From an uncultured Lachnospiraceae bacterium (lineage in GTDB: Bacteria > Bacillota > Clostridia > Lachnospirales > Lachnospiraceae), in contig CAJTTI010000001.1 in assembly GCA_910579225.1 (NCBI GenBank), positions 159,238-213,518 of the forward strand: a DNA stretch of 54,281 nucleotides, given 5' to 3'. Below are positions 8,349 to 16,857 of the stretch, in pieces (within the stretch, counting starts at the first letter, position 1; every line of letters starts with the position of its first letter). Both the position numbers and the translations under genes were made by a program. The notes beneath the pieces are model-generated. The model saw only the letters and a program-made list of their open reading frames with translations, did not search any database and was not told the origin of the DNA.

Positions 8349-10298
8349 ATGATAAGAAAATATAAAAATCTCTGTAAGCCGATCACCATCGGCAATGTAA
8401 CTTTTCGGAACCGGATGTTCTCAGCACCCATGAGTGGGGCAGAGATCACACCGGAATGCACCATCGGATCCAAATCCACGTCATTTTATGAGCTGCGGGC
8501 AAAGGGCGGCGCTGCTGCGGTGACGGTCAGTGAACTGATGGTTCATCCCCCCACAGACGCGTCCCATGCGTATCATCTGAATATGCAGACGGTGGGCTCA
8601 GTAGCCAGCTTTACCTATACAGCAGATGCCATCAAAAGACACGGCGCTGTGCCCAGTGTGGAGCTGTCTCATTCCGGTCAGTATGCGGGTACTTATCTGC
8701 TGGACAAAAACAAAAAGGAATCCATGACCCAGTATGGGCCCAGCGAAGGGACAAGACCGGACGGCCTTCCGGTGACGCCTCTTTCAAAGGAACAGATACA
8801 GGACATTGTACAGGCATATTATGAAAACGCAAAGCTGGCGAAGCTGTGTGGATATGAGATGATCATGGTTCACGGCGGACACGGCTGGCTGATCAATCAG
8901 TTCCTGTCCCCCTATTTTAATCATCGGACCGACGAGTACGGCGGATGCCTGGAGAATCGGGTGCGTCTGGCCAGAGAGGTACTGCAGGCAGTCCGTAAAG
9001 CGGTGGGTCCCGGATTTCCCATTGAATTCCGCATGAGCGGCTCGGAGATGTTCGAGGGCGGCTATGACCTGGAGGAAGGTGTGAAGATCGCTCAGGCAGT
9101 GGAGGACCTGGTGGATCTGATTCATGTTTCTGCCGGTTCCTACAAATTCGGTTTCTCCATTACCCATCCGTCCATGTTCCGGGATCATGGATGCAATGTC
9201 TTTCTGGCGGAAGAGATTAAAAAGCATGTGTCCAAACCGGTGGCGACCATCGGTGGACTAAACGATCCGGCCATGATGGATGAACTGATCGGTTCCGGAA
9301 AAGTGGATATTGTGGTCATGGGAAGGGCGCTGCTGGCAGATCCGGAACTTCCGTCGAAGGTGATGGAGAATCGGGAGGATGAGATTATAAGGTGTCTGCG
9401 CTGCTTTGTCTGTATGGCAGAGCGGGGGACGACCCAGACCAGGCGCTGCTCTGTCAATCCGCTGATCGGACGGGAGTGGGAAGGCATGGACCTGCAGCCG
9501 GCAAGGAAGAAACGGAAGGTTCTGATCGTGGGAGGCGGCGTGGCCGGTCTGGAAACAGCGGTAACCGCCGCAAGAAGGGGCCATCAGGTTATCCTGTGCG
9601 AGAAGAGCGACCGCCTGGGCGGTATCCTCAAATGCGAACAGGGTATTGATTTCAAACATGAGATGTACGAGCTTGGGGTGACGCTGGAGCATCTGGCGCG
9701 GCTGGAAGGCGTGGAGATCCGCACCGGTACGGAGGTGACGCCGGAGTATGCAGAGGAGGTCGGTGCGGATGCGCTGATTATCGCCGTGGGTTCCGCTCCC
9801 ATCGTGCCTCCGATTCCCGGGATTGACGGAGAACAGGTTGTGGTTGTAAACAATTACTATCTGGAAAAGGACAAGGTAAAAAGTGACGAGGTGATCGTCC
9901 TGGGAGGCGGTCTTGCAGGCTGCGAGAGCGCGGTGCATCTGGCAAGGGAAGGTAAGAAAGTGCATCTGGTGGAAATGCGTACAGAGCTGGCGCCGGATGC
10001 CAATATCCGTCATCGCCCCATTCTTCTGAAGGAACTGGAGGATCAGAAAGTGATCTGTCATATGGGGTATCAGGGACTTCGGGTTACCGAAGAAGGCGTC
10101 TGGTGTAAAGCCGGAGAAGAAGAAGTGTTGGTGCCGGGAGGCTCCGTGATCTGTGCCGTGGGCCAGAGAGCGAGAAAGGACATAGCGGAATCTCTTCTGG
10201 ACTGTGCTCCGGTGGTCAAGAGGATAGGAGACTGTATCCGGCCGGCGAATATCTGCATGGCCATCTATCAGGGGTATCACGCAGCCATGGATCTGTAG
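8349..10298 (+). CDS. Old yellow enzyme / Fe-S / FAD oxidoreductase (enoate or dienoyl-CoA reductase type)
   Basis: A 649-aa NAD(P)H-dependent reductase of the 2,4-dienoyl-CoA reductase/2-enoate reductase family. Residues 1-340 form the FMN-binding TIM barrel, with the substrate-anion histidines H175 and H178 in VHGGHGWLINQFLSP and the NHRTDEYGG loop. A 4Fe-4S site follows at C349, C352, C355 and C367. The C-terminal half is a pyridine nucleotide-disulphide fold with two Rossmann motifs, IVGGGVAGLE and VLGGGLAGCE. The ribosome site lies inside the end of nat. In this setting it could saturate an alpha,beta-unsaturated side chain such as that of a cinnamate, or another double bond; bile-acid and other enones are alternatives. 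Confidence 0.9.
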   Translation: MIRKYKNLCKPITIGNVTFRNRMFSAPMSGAEITPECTIGSKSTSFYELRAKGGAAAVTVSELMVHPPTDASHAYHLNMQTVGSVASFTYTADAIKRHGAVPSVELSHSGQYAGTYLLDKNKKESMTQYGPSEGTRPDGLPVTPLSKEQIQDIVQAYYENAKLAKLCGYEMIMVHGGHGWLINQFLSPYFNHRTDEYGGCLENRVRLAREVLQAVRKAVGPGFPIEFRMSGSEMFEGGYDLEEGVKIAQAVEDLVDLIHVSAGSYKFGFSITHPSMFRDHGCNVFLAEEIKKHVSKPVATIGGLNDPAMMDELIGSGKVDIVVMGRALLADPELPSKVMENREDEIIRCLRCFVCMAERGTTQTRRCSVNPLIGREWEGMDLQPARKKRKVLIVGGGVAGLETAVTAARRGHQVILCEKSDRLGGILKCEQGIDFKHEMYELGVTLEHLARLEGVEIRTGTEVTPEYAEEVGADALIIAVGSAPIVPPIPGIDGEQVVVVNNYYLEKDKVKSDEVIVLGGGLAGCESAVHLAREGKKVHLVEMRTELAPDANIRHRPILLKELEDQKVICHMGYQGLRVTEEGVWCKAGEEEVLVPGGSVICAVGQRARKDIAESLLDCAPVVKRIGDCIRPANICMAIYQGYHAAMDL

Positions 10299-10319
10299 AA
10301 CGCCATAGAAAGGATATAT

Positions 10320-11744
10320 ATGAAGCAATATAAAAAGTCTTCCTGGGTCAAGTTCCTTTTGTTTTCACTGGTCGGTATCTATGTATTTTTTATTAATTTT
10401 AATGTACCAGAGTATCAGATTGTATTTGGTCCGTGGGAATGGGGAAAGGTGGCAGGGCAGTCCAACGTGCTGGTCTCACACTTTACCAATCTGGTTAAGG
10501 CCGCCTTATTTACCGGGAATTTCCATGCCATGCCTTTTGTTGTATGGCTGATCGGTGTCTACAGCATTGTGGATCTCTTTTTGCTGAGGCCTGGTAAATT
10601 TTGGCATACAACGAAGGTAGCGGCCGTCTTTGCGGTGTTTAAAGTCATCGGTTTTCTGTTGTTGTGTTTTGCTGTGGTCCAGCAGTATTTTGGATGGAAT
10701 CCGTTCTTTATGGACTGGTTTTTTCAGCCGGTGGCGTCTCTGGGAGAAAAAAGCATCTGTACATTCATCATGAATAATATCCTGGTGACCATCTGTATTT
10801 CCATTCCGGCGGCTTCACTCTTTTTGCCGCTTCTGGTGGACTATGGTCTGGTAGATTTTGTAGGCGTGCTGGTGCGTCCTATCATGCGCCCGGTTTTCAA
10901 GCTTCCAGGACGTGCAGCCGTGATCATGGTATCCGCTTTTCTGGGGAATTTCTCTGTGGGGCATATCGCGGTCAATGATCAGTACAAGACCGGACGGATG
11001 ACTGAGCGGGAAGCTGTAGTGATCGGAACCAGCTTTTCCACGGTGTCTGTGGGCTTTCTGCTGGTGCTTGCCAACAATACGGGACTGAATGAACGGGGAT
11101 ACTGGAATCTGTATTTCTGGACTGCCTTTCTGATCACCCTTCTGGTAAGCCTGATCGGTGTGCGGATCTATCCGCTGAAGCAAATCGCAGATGCATTCTG
11201 TCCGGGGGCGAAGCCAAAGCCGGAGCTTCCCATTCAGGAACAGCTGTTTCGGGTGGCAGCGGAGGAGGCTCTCCAGACGGCTGAAAATCAGGAAGCTTTG
11301 GTCCGACGGATCGCATACATCATGAAAGAGACGATTGGGGTTCTGGGGACGGTTGCGTCAGGAACAGCTTTTTTTGCCACAGCAGGGGTGCTTCTGTATA
11401 CCTATACTCCGCTGGTTCGTTGGGTAGGCTATATATTTTATCCGTTTATGCGGATCTCCATCCCGGCATCGGAAGCAGTGACGGCATGTACCGGCGCAGC
11501 GGTATCTTTTATCGAGGTAACACTTCCAGCACTTCTGGTAACTGTGGGAGAGTGGAGCCTTCGGACCCGTTATATGATGGCGGTAGTGCCCGTGACGTCG
11601 ATTATCTTCCTTGCTAGTTTTGTCCCCTGCCTGATGGCTACGGACATACCGGTGAGCTTCAGGGATATGGTGATCGTATGGCTGGAGAGAATGCTGCTTT
11701 CAGTGGTGATTACGGGGATTTTTGCGATCCTGCTATTTCCATAA
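10320..11744 (+). CDS. YjiH family (nucleoside-recognition/gate domain) membrane protein
   Basis: Polytopic membrane protein of 474 aa with about ten hydrophobic segments. The central AAVIMVSAFLGNFSVGHIAV and the TSFSTVSVGFLLVLANN stretch match the YjiH/gate-domain family of presumed transporters. It sits 21 bases downstream of the reductase with an AAGGATATAT leader, so it is in the nat operon. A second transporter beside the GPH symporter could export the demethylated or acetylated product or import a second substrate. The family has no firmly assigned solute, so nothing more specific can be said. Confidence 0.85.
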   Translation: MKQYKKSSWVKFLLFSLVGIYVFFINFNVPEYQIVFGPWEWGKVAGQSNVLVSHFTNLVKAALFTGNFHAMPFVVWLIGVYSIVDLFLLRPGKFWHTTKVAAVFAVFKVIGFLLLCFAVVQQYFGWNPFFMDWFFQPVASLGEKSICTFIMNNILVTICISIPAASLFLPLLVDYGLVDFVGVLVRPIMRPVFKLPGRAAVIMVSAFLGNFSVGHIAVNDQYKTGRMTEREAVVIGTSFSTVSVGFLLVLANNTGLNERGYWNLYFWTAFLITLLVSLIGVRIYPLKQIADAFCPGAKPKPELPIQEQLFRVAAEEALQTAENQEALVRRIAYIMKETIGVLGTVASGTAFFATAGVLLYTYTPLVRWVGYIFYPFMRISIPASEAVTACTGAAVSFIEVTLPALLVTVGEWSLRTRYMMAVVPVTSIIFLASFVPCLMATDIPVSFRDMVIVWLERMLLSVVITGIFAILLFP

Positions 11745-11856
11745 TTCCATAAGTGTCTGATCTGCGGGTAGTATGGGAAACAGACATTGTGGATCGTCCT
11801 GCCGGATGTTGTATGGAACAAAGTGGTTAATAATGTTTCGAAAACGGGGAACAGGT

Positions 11857-13086
11857 ATGAAGAAGGCTTGGATTGCTTATATGGATCAGGAAATACTGGA
11901 AGATGTAAGAAAGCCTATACTGGCAGCAGTGGATCTGGGTTCCACATCCATCGTCGCGTATCTGATGGACGGTCTGACCGGTCAGCAGTTGTCCGTTAGA
12001 AGCATGCTGAACCCGCAGAAAAAGTATGGCGCAGATGTGGTTACACGAAGTAGCTATGCATTGGAACATGGGGCAGGAATTCTGAGCAGCTGTGCCGGTG
12101 AAGCAGTAAACCATCTGCTTCGGGAGGCAGCTAGAGAATGTCAGAGAAGCAGTGAGGATATCGTTCGTATTGTCATGGTGGGAAACACATGTATGCATCA
12201 CCTGTTTCTGAATATTCCGACGGACACTCTGGTGGTGGCGCCTCATGAGCCAAAGGCAAAAGATGCCATAAAAAGAAACGCGCTGGATTATGGACTTCTG
12301 GTCCATCCGTCTGCAGAACTGTGGTGGCTCCCCAATATCGGAGGTTTTGTAGGGGCTGATACGGTGGGCTGCATCCTGGCTTCTGGTCTTCATGAGCAGG
12401 AGGAACTGGTACTTTTGGTGGATATTGGGACTAACGCAGAACTGGTGCTGGGCAACTGCAGAAGACGGATCGCCTGTTCCACGGCTGCTGGTCCTGCCTT
12501 TGAAGGGGTGAAGACTTCCTGCGGGATGCGAAGCAGTGACGGCGCCATTGATCATGTGACAGAGGAAGGAGGGAGGCTTCTCTATCATGTGATTGGGGAG
12601 ACGGAAGCCATGGGGATCTGCGGTTCGGGACTTTTGGATGCCGCCGCCTGTTTTCTGAAAATGGGAGTTATGGACGAGACCGGGCGGATGGAGAAAACCT
12701 GGCATTTTACGCCAAAAGTAGGGGTTTCCCAGAAGGATATCCGGGAACTGCAGCTTGCCAAGGCCGCCATCGCCGCGGGACTGCGTCTTCTGTGCAGCCG
12801 CTATGGGGTCGGGTTTTCCGATATCCGGGAAATACAGCTGGCCGGAGCCTTTGGGAGCTATATGGATCCCTCCAGCGCCTGCGCGGTCGGCCTGTTCCCG
12901 GCGGAACTGGAACATAAGATCCGGTCCATTGGAAATGCGGCTGGAGAGGGAGCGCAGAGGGCAGCCCTGAGCGTGGAGGAATATGAAATTTGCAGTCGGC
13001 TGGCAGAAGAGACCGAATTTCTGGAGCTTGCAAGGGACAGAGAATTTCCGGACATCTTTATGGAGGAACTTCTGTTCCCGGTGTAG
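11857..13086 (+). CDS. RACo-like activator lacking the ferredoxin domain (ASKHA/DUF4445)
   Basis: Homologous to the C-terminal domain of the activator at 1.2-3.0 kb but with only 409 aa and no Cys-rich [2Fe-2S] N-terminus. It keeps the ATP-fold stretches AAVDLGSTSIVAYLMD and LVDIGTNAELVLGN, the MVGNTCMHHLFLN signature and GAFGSYMDPSSA. I start at the ATG at 11857, with CGGGGA six bases upstream. The open frame runs further back to 11773 without encoding a ferredoxin. It closes the nat-reductase-YjiH operon after a 112-base gap. It may work with an electron donor supplied in trans, or bind the corrinoid protein without reducing it. It is not a broken copy: the ATPase core appears intact. Confidence 0.85.
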   Translation: MKKAWIAYMDQEILEDVRKPILAAVDLGSTSIVAYLMDGLTGQQLSVRSMLNPQKKYGADVVTRSSYALEHGAGILSSCAGEAVNHLLREAARECQRSSEDIVRIVMVGNTCMHHLFLNIPTDTLVVAPHEPKAKDAIKRNALDYGLLVHPSAELWWLPNIGGFVGADTVGCILASGLHEQEELVLLVDIGTNAELVLGNCRRRIACSTAAGPAFEGVKTSCGMRSSDGAIDHVTEEGGRLLYHVIGETEAMGICGSGLLDAAACFLKMGVMDETGRMEKTWHFTPKVGVSQKDIRELQLAKAAIAAGLRLLCSRYGVGFSDIREIQLAGAFGSYMDPSSACAVGLFPAELEHKIRSIGNAAGEGAQRAALSVEEYEICSRLAEETEFLELARDREFPDIFMEELLFPV

Positions 13087-13155
13087 GCAGAGAATAAAAA
13101 GAAGGTCTTTGGCGCTTACATTTCGTAAAAAACAGGTGCTTTGTGTGCGCAAAGG

Positions 13156-14685
13156 TTAATGTCGTTCCTCCATGTCGATCAGGTAGAAGGATAACCGTAG
13201 ATAGAGCAGTTCCTGAGGATCGGAGAAATCGGTTTTCAGGATATGCTTGATCTTATCCAGCCGGTATAAGAGAGTGCTTCGGTGAATGAACAGAGCTTCT
13301 GAGGTACGGGCGATACTCTGATGCAGCTCCAGGTAACAGCGGGTTGTCTGGTACAGTTCCGTGTGATTGGCTTCATCCTCATATTTCAATTCCAGAAGCT
13401 TTTCGTGGCAGATCATGTAGGCAGGAAGCTTTCGGGTTGCCTGCTCGTAGATGTAGTACATGGCGATTTCGTTGAACTGGTGAATCCAGCGGGAAGGATT
13501 CTGGCGGGTTCCCACCTGAAGGGCGGTGGAAGCCTGGACGTATTGCCGGTAAAAATTAAAATGCCCCAACATGCTACGGCTGTATCCGGCGGTCAGAAGG
13601 CTGTCTCTGATAAAGCCTGCCAGTTTCTGATGGATCTGATCCTGATCCAGAGGACAGAGAGACAGATTGATAAAGATGACTGCGTTTCCCTGGTGTTCCA
13701 CCGCACAAGAGCCAGGGATGATCTCTTCCACATAGCTGCAGATGGAACGAAGCGTGAGATTTTTTGTATCCAGAATACTTACGTTGATCAGGACACACAG
13801 ATAGTGATGCGAGGAAAACCATCCGGAAGCATCCAGCTGACGACTAACTTCCACATAATCCGCACTGGGTGTGGTAAGAAGTGTCAGAAAGATCTGATGG
13901 AGCTTGTAGGAACTGTCGCGACTCTGAACCACATTGGTGGAAAGGGCGTGGGAAATCATCCGCGCCAGATATTCCAGGAGAAATCCGAAGGTGTCGTCAA
14001 GAGGTACATCTCCTTCGGAGATCATCAGGCGAAAAACCGTCTTTCCGGCTCGTGGAATATTGACGCAAAGCTTTGGGGTAGCGACCTGATTACCAGGATA
14101 GTAGAAGTACCCGGTCCGGTCAAAGGACTCCTCATAGTAGACATCCTGCTTGAGGGCGTTGACAATAGGTTGTGTGGATTCTGTGGAACCGAGAACCGAG
14201 TTCTTGAGTTTTCCATAAGTGAGTTTTTTGGATGCGATGATCGAAAAATCTTTGCCGGCCACCATCATGGGATTGGGTATAATCGGATCGGTCAGATCCA
14301 GAAGTTTCTGGATAGACCCGTTGGCCAGACGGGAATCCATAAGGCTTTGGTTCCAGCAGTCGTAGTGGTTATAGAGTTTTTGCAGAAAAGACAAAAGTTC
14401 TCCCAAGGTGACAGTTTCTGGAAGAAAACAATAGCTGGGCCTGCAGGAGTCGGACAGATTGATACACTGGCCGGTGAACAGGACCATATTTTTGGACAGA
14501 CGTCTGGTGGGCAGAGGCAATTCCGGATTGTCGATCAGGTAGATGATTCCATCGTCAGGAAGGAGGGTTCCTTCATAGTTGATGGAATATTTTAAGATGG
14601 GATCCCGGGAAAGCCAGGAGGAAACGATAGTCTCCGGATATTGTTTTTGAAGGTGCCAGGCGATCAATAAAGCGCTCAGGTACAT
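13156..14685 (-). CDS. PucR-family transcriptional regulator (second copy)
   Basis: A 509-aa paralogue of the regulator at 3.1-4.6 kb. It has the same C-terminal HTH layout: CYLELHQSIARTSEALFIHR followed by STLLYRLDKIKHIL. The chosen ATG at 14685 has AAAAGGAG eight bases upstream. A GTG at 14694 overlaps that ribosome site and is unlikely to be the start. It is divergent from the MT II and corrinoid protein genes across a 310-base gap and convergent with the ferredoxin-less activator. Each PucR copy thus faces one half of the methyl-transfer locus, which suggests paired control of substrate uptake/MT I and of the MT II/corrinoid genes. The effector is unknown. Confidence 0.87.
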   Translation of the reverse strand: MYLSALLIAWHLQKQYPETIVSSWLSRDPILKYSINYEGTLLPDDGIIYLIDNPELPLPTRRLSKNMVLFTGQCINLSDSCRPSYCFLPETVTLGELLSFLQKLYNHYDCWNQSLMDSRLANGSIQKLLDLTDPIIPNPMMVAGKDFSIIASKKLTYGKLKNSVLGSTESTQPIVNALKQDVYYEESFDRTGYFYYPGNQVATPKLCVNIPRAGKTVFRLMISEGDVPLDDTFGFLLEYLARMISHALSTNVVQSRDSSYKLHQIFLTLLTTPSADYVEVSRQLDASGWFSSHHYLCVLINVSILDTKNLTLRSICSYVEEIIPGSCAVEHQGNAVIFINLSLCPLDQDQIHQKLAGFIRDSLLTAGYSRSMLGHFNFYRQYVQASTALQVGTRQNPSRWIHQFNEIAMYYIYEQATRKLPAYMICHEKLLELKYEDEANHTELYQTTRCYLELHQSIARTSEALFIHRSTLLYRLDKIKHILKTDFSDPQELLYLRLSFYLIDMEERH

Positions 14686-14995
14686 GACGATCACTCCTTT
14701 TCATGAATATTATACAATGAAAAACATGAGGGCGCAATCTGTCCTATAAAATGTAGGAAATCACGTGCCCAAAATCAACATTTCTGGCGATAGTACCAAA
14801 AGGCCGTCTGTGTTACACTTTATATAAAGAAAGACGGGAAAAAACAACATCAGAAAGGCAGATGCGGAACTATAAAAACAGCATCCGCCCGGAGGATGCC
14901 CGGAAGGATTTCAGGACGCGGATGCGACCAGAAATGCTTCCAGACGTCGGGCATCAGAAGGGCAGATGCGGAACTATAAATAAGGAGGAACAAAG
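14686..14995 (+). promoter_or_regulatory. Intergenic region with promoter sequences and a palindromic leader element
   Basis: The 310-base gap between the second pucR and the MT II gene. The first third is AT-rich, with GTAGGAAATC at 14753-14762 (shared with other pucR-linked gaps) and a TTATATAA box near 14820. From 14848 onwards it is filled by a direct repeat and a long imperfect palindrome described separately. The MT II ribosome site AAGGAGG follows at about 14982-14988. Confidence 0.4.
14848..14980 (+). repeat. Direct repeat enclosing a dispersed palindromic element (copy 1)
   Basis: Two 29-base direct repeats at 14848-14876 and 14952-14980 differ at one base; both contain GGCAGATGCGGAACTATAAA. 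Between them the segment beginning at 14874 has CAGCATCCGCC, which pairs with the distal GGCAGATGCGG, and a CCGGAAGG block. The whole 14874-14980 stretch aligns end to end with 25064-25170. It ends within 16 bases of the MT II start, so it is transcribed as its leader. Confidence 0.8.
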
Positions 14996-15799
14996 ATGAT
15001 TATCATCGGTGAAAAAATCAACGGCTCTATCCCAGCGGTAGCGGAAGCCATCGCAAAGCGGGACGCAGAGTTTATCAAGGAGCGGGCGAGGATCCAGACA
15101 GAAGCAGGCGCTACTTTCCTGGATTGTTGTGCGTCAGTTCCGGAGGCGGAGGAAGTGGAAACCTTAAAGTGGATGATTGACTGCATCCAGGAGGTCAGTG
15201 ATCTTCCCATTGCGGTGGACAGCCCAAGTGCGGACGTGATCGCGCAGGTATTTCCATATTGTAAGCGGCCAGGTCTTATCAACTCTGTGTCCGGCGAGGG
15301 AGGCAAGGTAGACAAACTGTTCCCGCTGATTGCAGATACCAAATGGGAGGTAATCTGCCTTCTGTCAGACGACAGCGGAATTCCCAAATGTGCGGCGGAC
15401 CGTTTGAAGGTCTTTGACTACATCATCTCCAAAGCGAAGGAATACGGCATCGCGCCGAACCGCCTGCACATTGATCCCCTGGTGGAGATGCTCTGCACAT
15501 CGGAAGACGGTATTGCCATGAACGTGGAAGTAATCAGTACCATCCGGGCAAAATATCCGGATATCCATATCACGGCTGCAGTCAGCAATATTTCCTTTAA
15601 TCTTCCGGTGAGAAAGATGATCAATCTGGGCTTCACCGTGCTGGCCATGAACGCAGGTCTGGACAGCGCGATCCTGGATCCCACCAACCGGGATATGATG
15701 GGCGTGATCTATGCGACGGAAGCGCTCCTTGGACAGGATGACTACTGTATGGAATACATCAGTGCGTATCGGGAAGGAATCTTCGGACCGAAAAAATAA
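14996..15799 (+). CDS. Methyltetrahydrofolate:corrinoid methyltransferase (MT II, AcsE/MtgA-like)
   Basis: A DHPS/pterin-binding TIM-barrel enzyme of 267 aa that passes a methyl group between methylcobalamin on the corrinoid protein and tetrahydrofolate. Visible family segments are the MIIIGEKINGSIP opening, AVDSPSADV at about residues 72-80, LINSVSGEGGK, the HIDPLVEML block and TAAVSNISFNLPVRK, which carries the Asn that helps protonate the pterin in AcsE relatives. An AGGAGG site lies about eight bases upstream. The corrinoid protein follows after 39 bases, so the two form one operon. This gene links the demethylation locus to the folate C1 pool and, in an acetogen, to the Wood-Ljungdahl pathway. 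Confidence 0.93.
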   Translation: MIIIGEKINGSIPAVAEAIAKRDAEFIKERARIQTEAGATFLDCCASVPEAEEVETLKWMIDCIQEVSDLPIAVDSPSADVIAQVFPYCKRPGLINSVSGEGGKVDKLFPLIADTKWEVICLLSDDSGIPKCAADRLKVFDYIISKAKEYGIAPNRLHIDPLVEMLCTSEDGIAMNVEVISTIRAKYPDIHITAAVSNISFNLPVRKMINLGFTVLAMNAGLDSAILDPTNRDMMGVIYATEALLGQDDYCMEYISAYREGIFGPKK

Positions 15800-15838
15800 G
15801 CTGCAATAAAAATTAAGAAAAATTGGAGGAGAAGAAAA

Positions 15839-16474
15839 ATGGCAGGAATTCAGGAAGTACACGAGTTAGTAGCAAAAGGAAAAGCGAAACTGATCGCAGC
15901 AGCAGTCCAGGAGGCGCTGGATGCAGGATGTGATCCCACTGATATTCTGAACAAGGGTATGATCTCAGCCATGGATGAGGTTGGCGCAAAATTTAAATCC
16001 GGTGAGATCTTTGTGCCGGAAATGTTGGTGGCTGCAAGGGCTATGAAGAAAGGCGTAGAAGTATTAAAGCCCCATCTGGCATCCGGTGTGGCAGGTGCAG
16101 CGGGCAAAGTGGTCATTGGAACTGTGGCAGGCGATCTGCATGACATCGGCAAAAACCTGGTGTCCATGATGCTGGAGTCTGCAGGTTTTGAAGTTATTGA
16201 CCTGGGTGTGGATGTGGCCAAAGAAAAATTCGTAGAGGCAGTGGAGGCGAATCCAGATGTGAAGATTGTTTGTTGCTCTGCACTTCTGACTACCACCATG
16301 CCATCTCTGAAGGATACAGTTACCTTGTTAAACGGAGCGCCTTTCCGCTCCCATATTAAGATCATGGTAGGCGGGGCACCGATTACGCAGGCATTTGCAG
16401 ATGAGATCGGAGCAGATGCATATACAGAAGATGCTGCTTCCTGCGCACAGAGAGCAAAGGAACTGGTAGCTTAG
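15839..16474 (+). CDS. Corrinoid (cobalamin-binding) methyl carrier protein
   Basis: The 211-aa methyl shuttle between MT I and MT II. Residues 1-85 are the four-helix cap domain (GMISAMDEVGAKFKSGEIFV region). The Rossmann-like B12-binding domain starts near residue 88 and carries D99-L-H101-D-I-G104, in which H101 is the lower-axial cobalt ligand. The family's distal GGAPITQAFADEIGADAY also appears. An AATTGGAGGAG site precedes the ATG. A terminator-like hairpin follows the stop. This is the cofactor-bearing partner that the two RACo-type activators in the window would keep reduced. Confidence 0.95.
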   Translation: MAGIQEVHELVAKGKAKLIAAAVQEALDAGCDPTDILNKGMISAMDEVGAKFKSGEIFVPEMLVAARAMKKGVEVLKPHLASGVAGAAGKVVIGTVAGDLHDIGKNLVSMMLESAGFEVIDLGVDVAKEKFVEAVEANPDVKIVCCSALLTTTMPSLKDTVTLLNGAPFRSHIKIMVGGAPITQAFADEIGADAYTEDAASCAQRAKELVA

Positions 16475-16535
16475 CATATTTCATTTTGTTCCGGCAGCAG
16501 TTGGACAAAAAAGAATAACAGGTCAGAATATCAGG

Positions 16536-16572
16536 AAATCCATCAGATTTATGCCAGGCTGGTGGATTTTTT
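16536..16572 (+). terminator. Rho-independent terminator after the corrinoid protein
   Basis: AAATCCATCAG at 16536-16546 pairs with CTGGTGGATTT at 16559-16569 (11 bp, one G-U), with a 12-base loop and a run of six Ts. It ends the MT II/corrinoid transcript. Confidence 0.75.
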
Positions 16573-16689
16573 GTGCGGTTTTTTTCGTGTTGAAATCAGG
16601 TCCATAAAACAGGTACGGCGACGCCAGAGTCTCGTGGCCGTTGCAGCGGTGCCCATATACGGCCATTTTTTTCGATCAGTTCGTCCTGA

Positions 16690-16857
16690 GGGCAACGAAA
16701 GCGCCGTTCGGAGGATCAGGCAGTAATTCCGAAATTCAAGGTTCACGATCCGGATGAGGAACAGGCGATGGAGGATACGGTCAGGGAAGCGCTGGCGCAG
16801 ATTGAACAGCAAAATTATGCGGCGGAAGCCGGGCATTCAGGGGGAAAGCGAAGATGA
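16690..16857 (+). pseudogene. C-terminal remnant of an AAA-ATPase-like/PD-(D/E)XK_9 gene
   Basis: From about 16711 the plus-strand frame reads FKVHDPDEEQAMEDTVREAL and AQIEQQNYAAEAG. It aligns with the C-terminus of the larger broken gene at 29.5-31.3 kb (FKVHDPEEERTLEDTAREAL, ARIERQNYAA). The catalytic-region Glu before FK is Lys here. There is no start codon or upstream domain, and the end runs into the 3' end of the AraC gene on the other strand. It is debris of a second copy of this widely multiplied family. The rest of the 362-base gap from 16475 holds the terminator and unassigned sequence. Confidence 0.75.

Noticed and set aside
11827..13152. Long minus-strand frame opposite the RACo-like gene
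   Set aside because: Antisense shadow; the plus-strand protein has intact family motifs.
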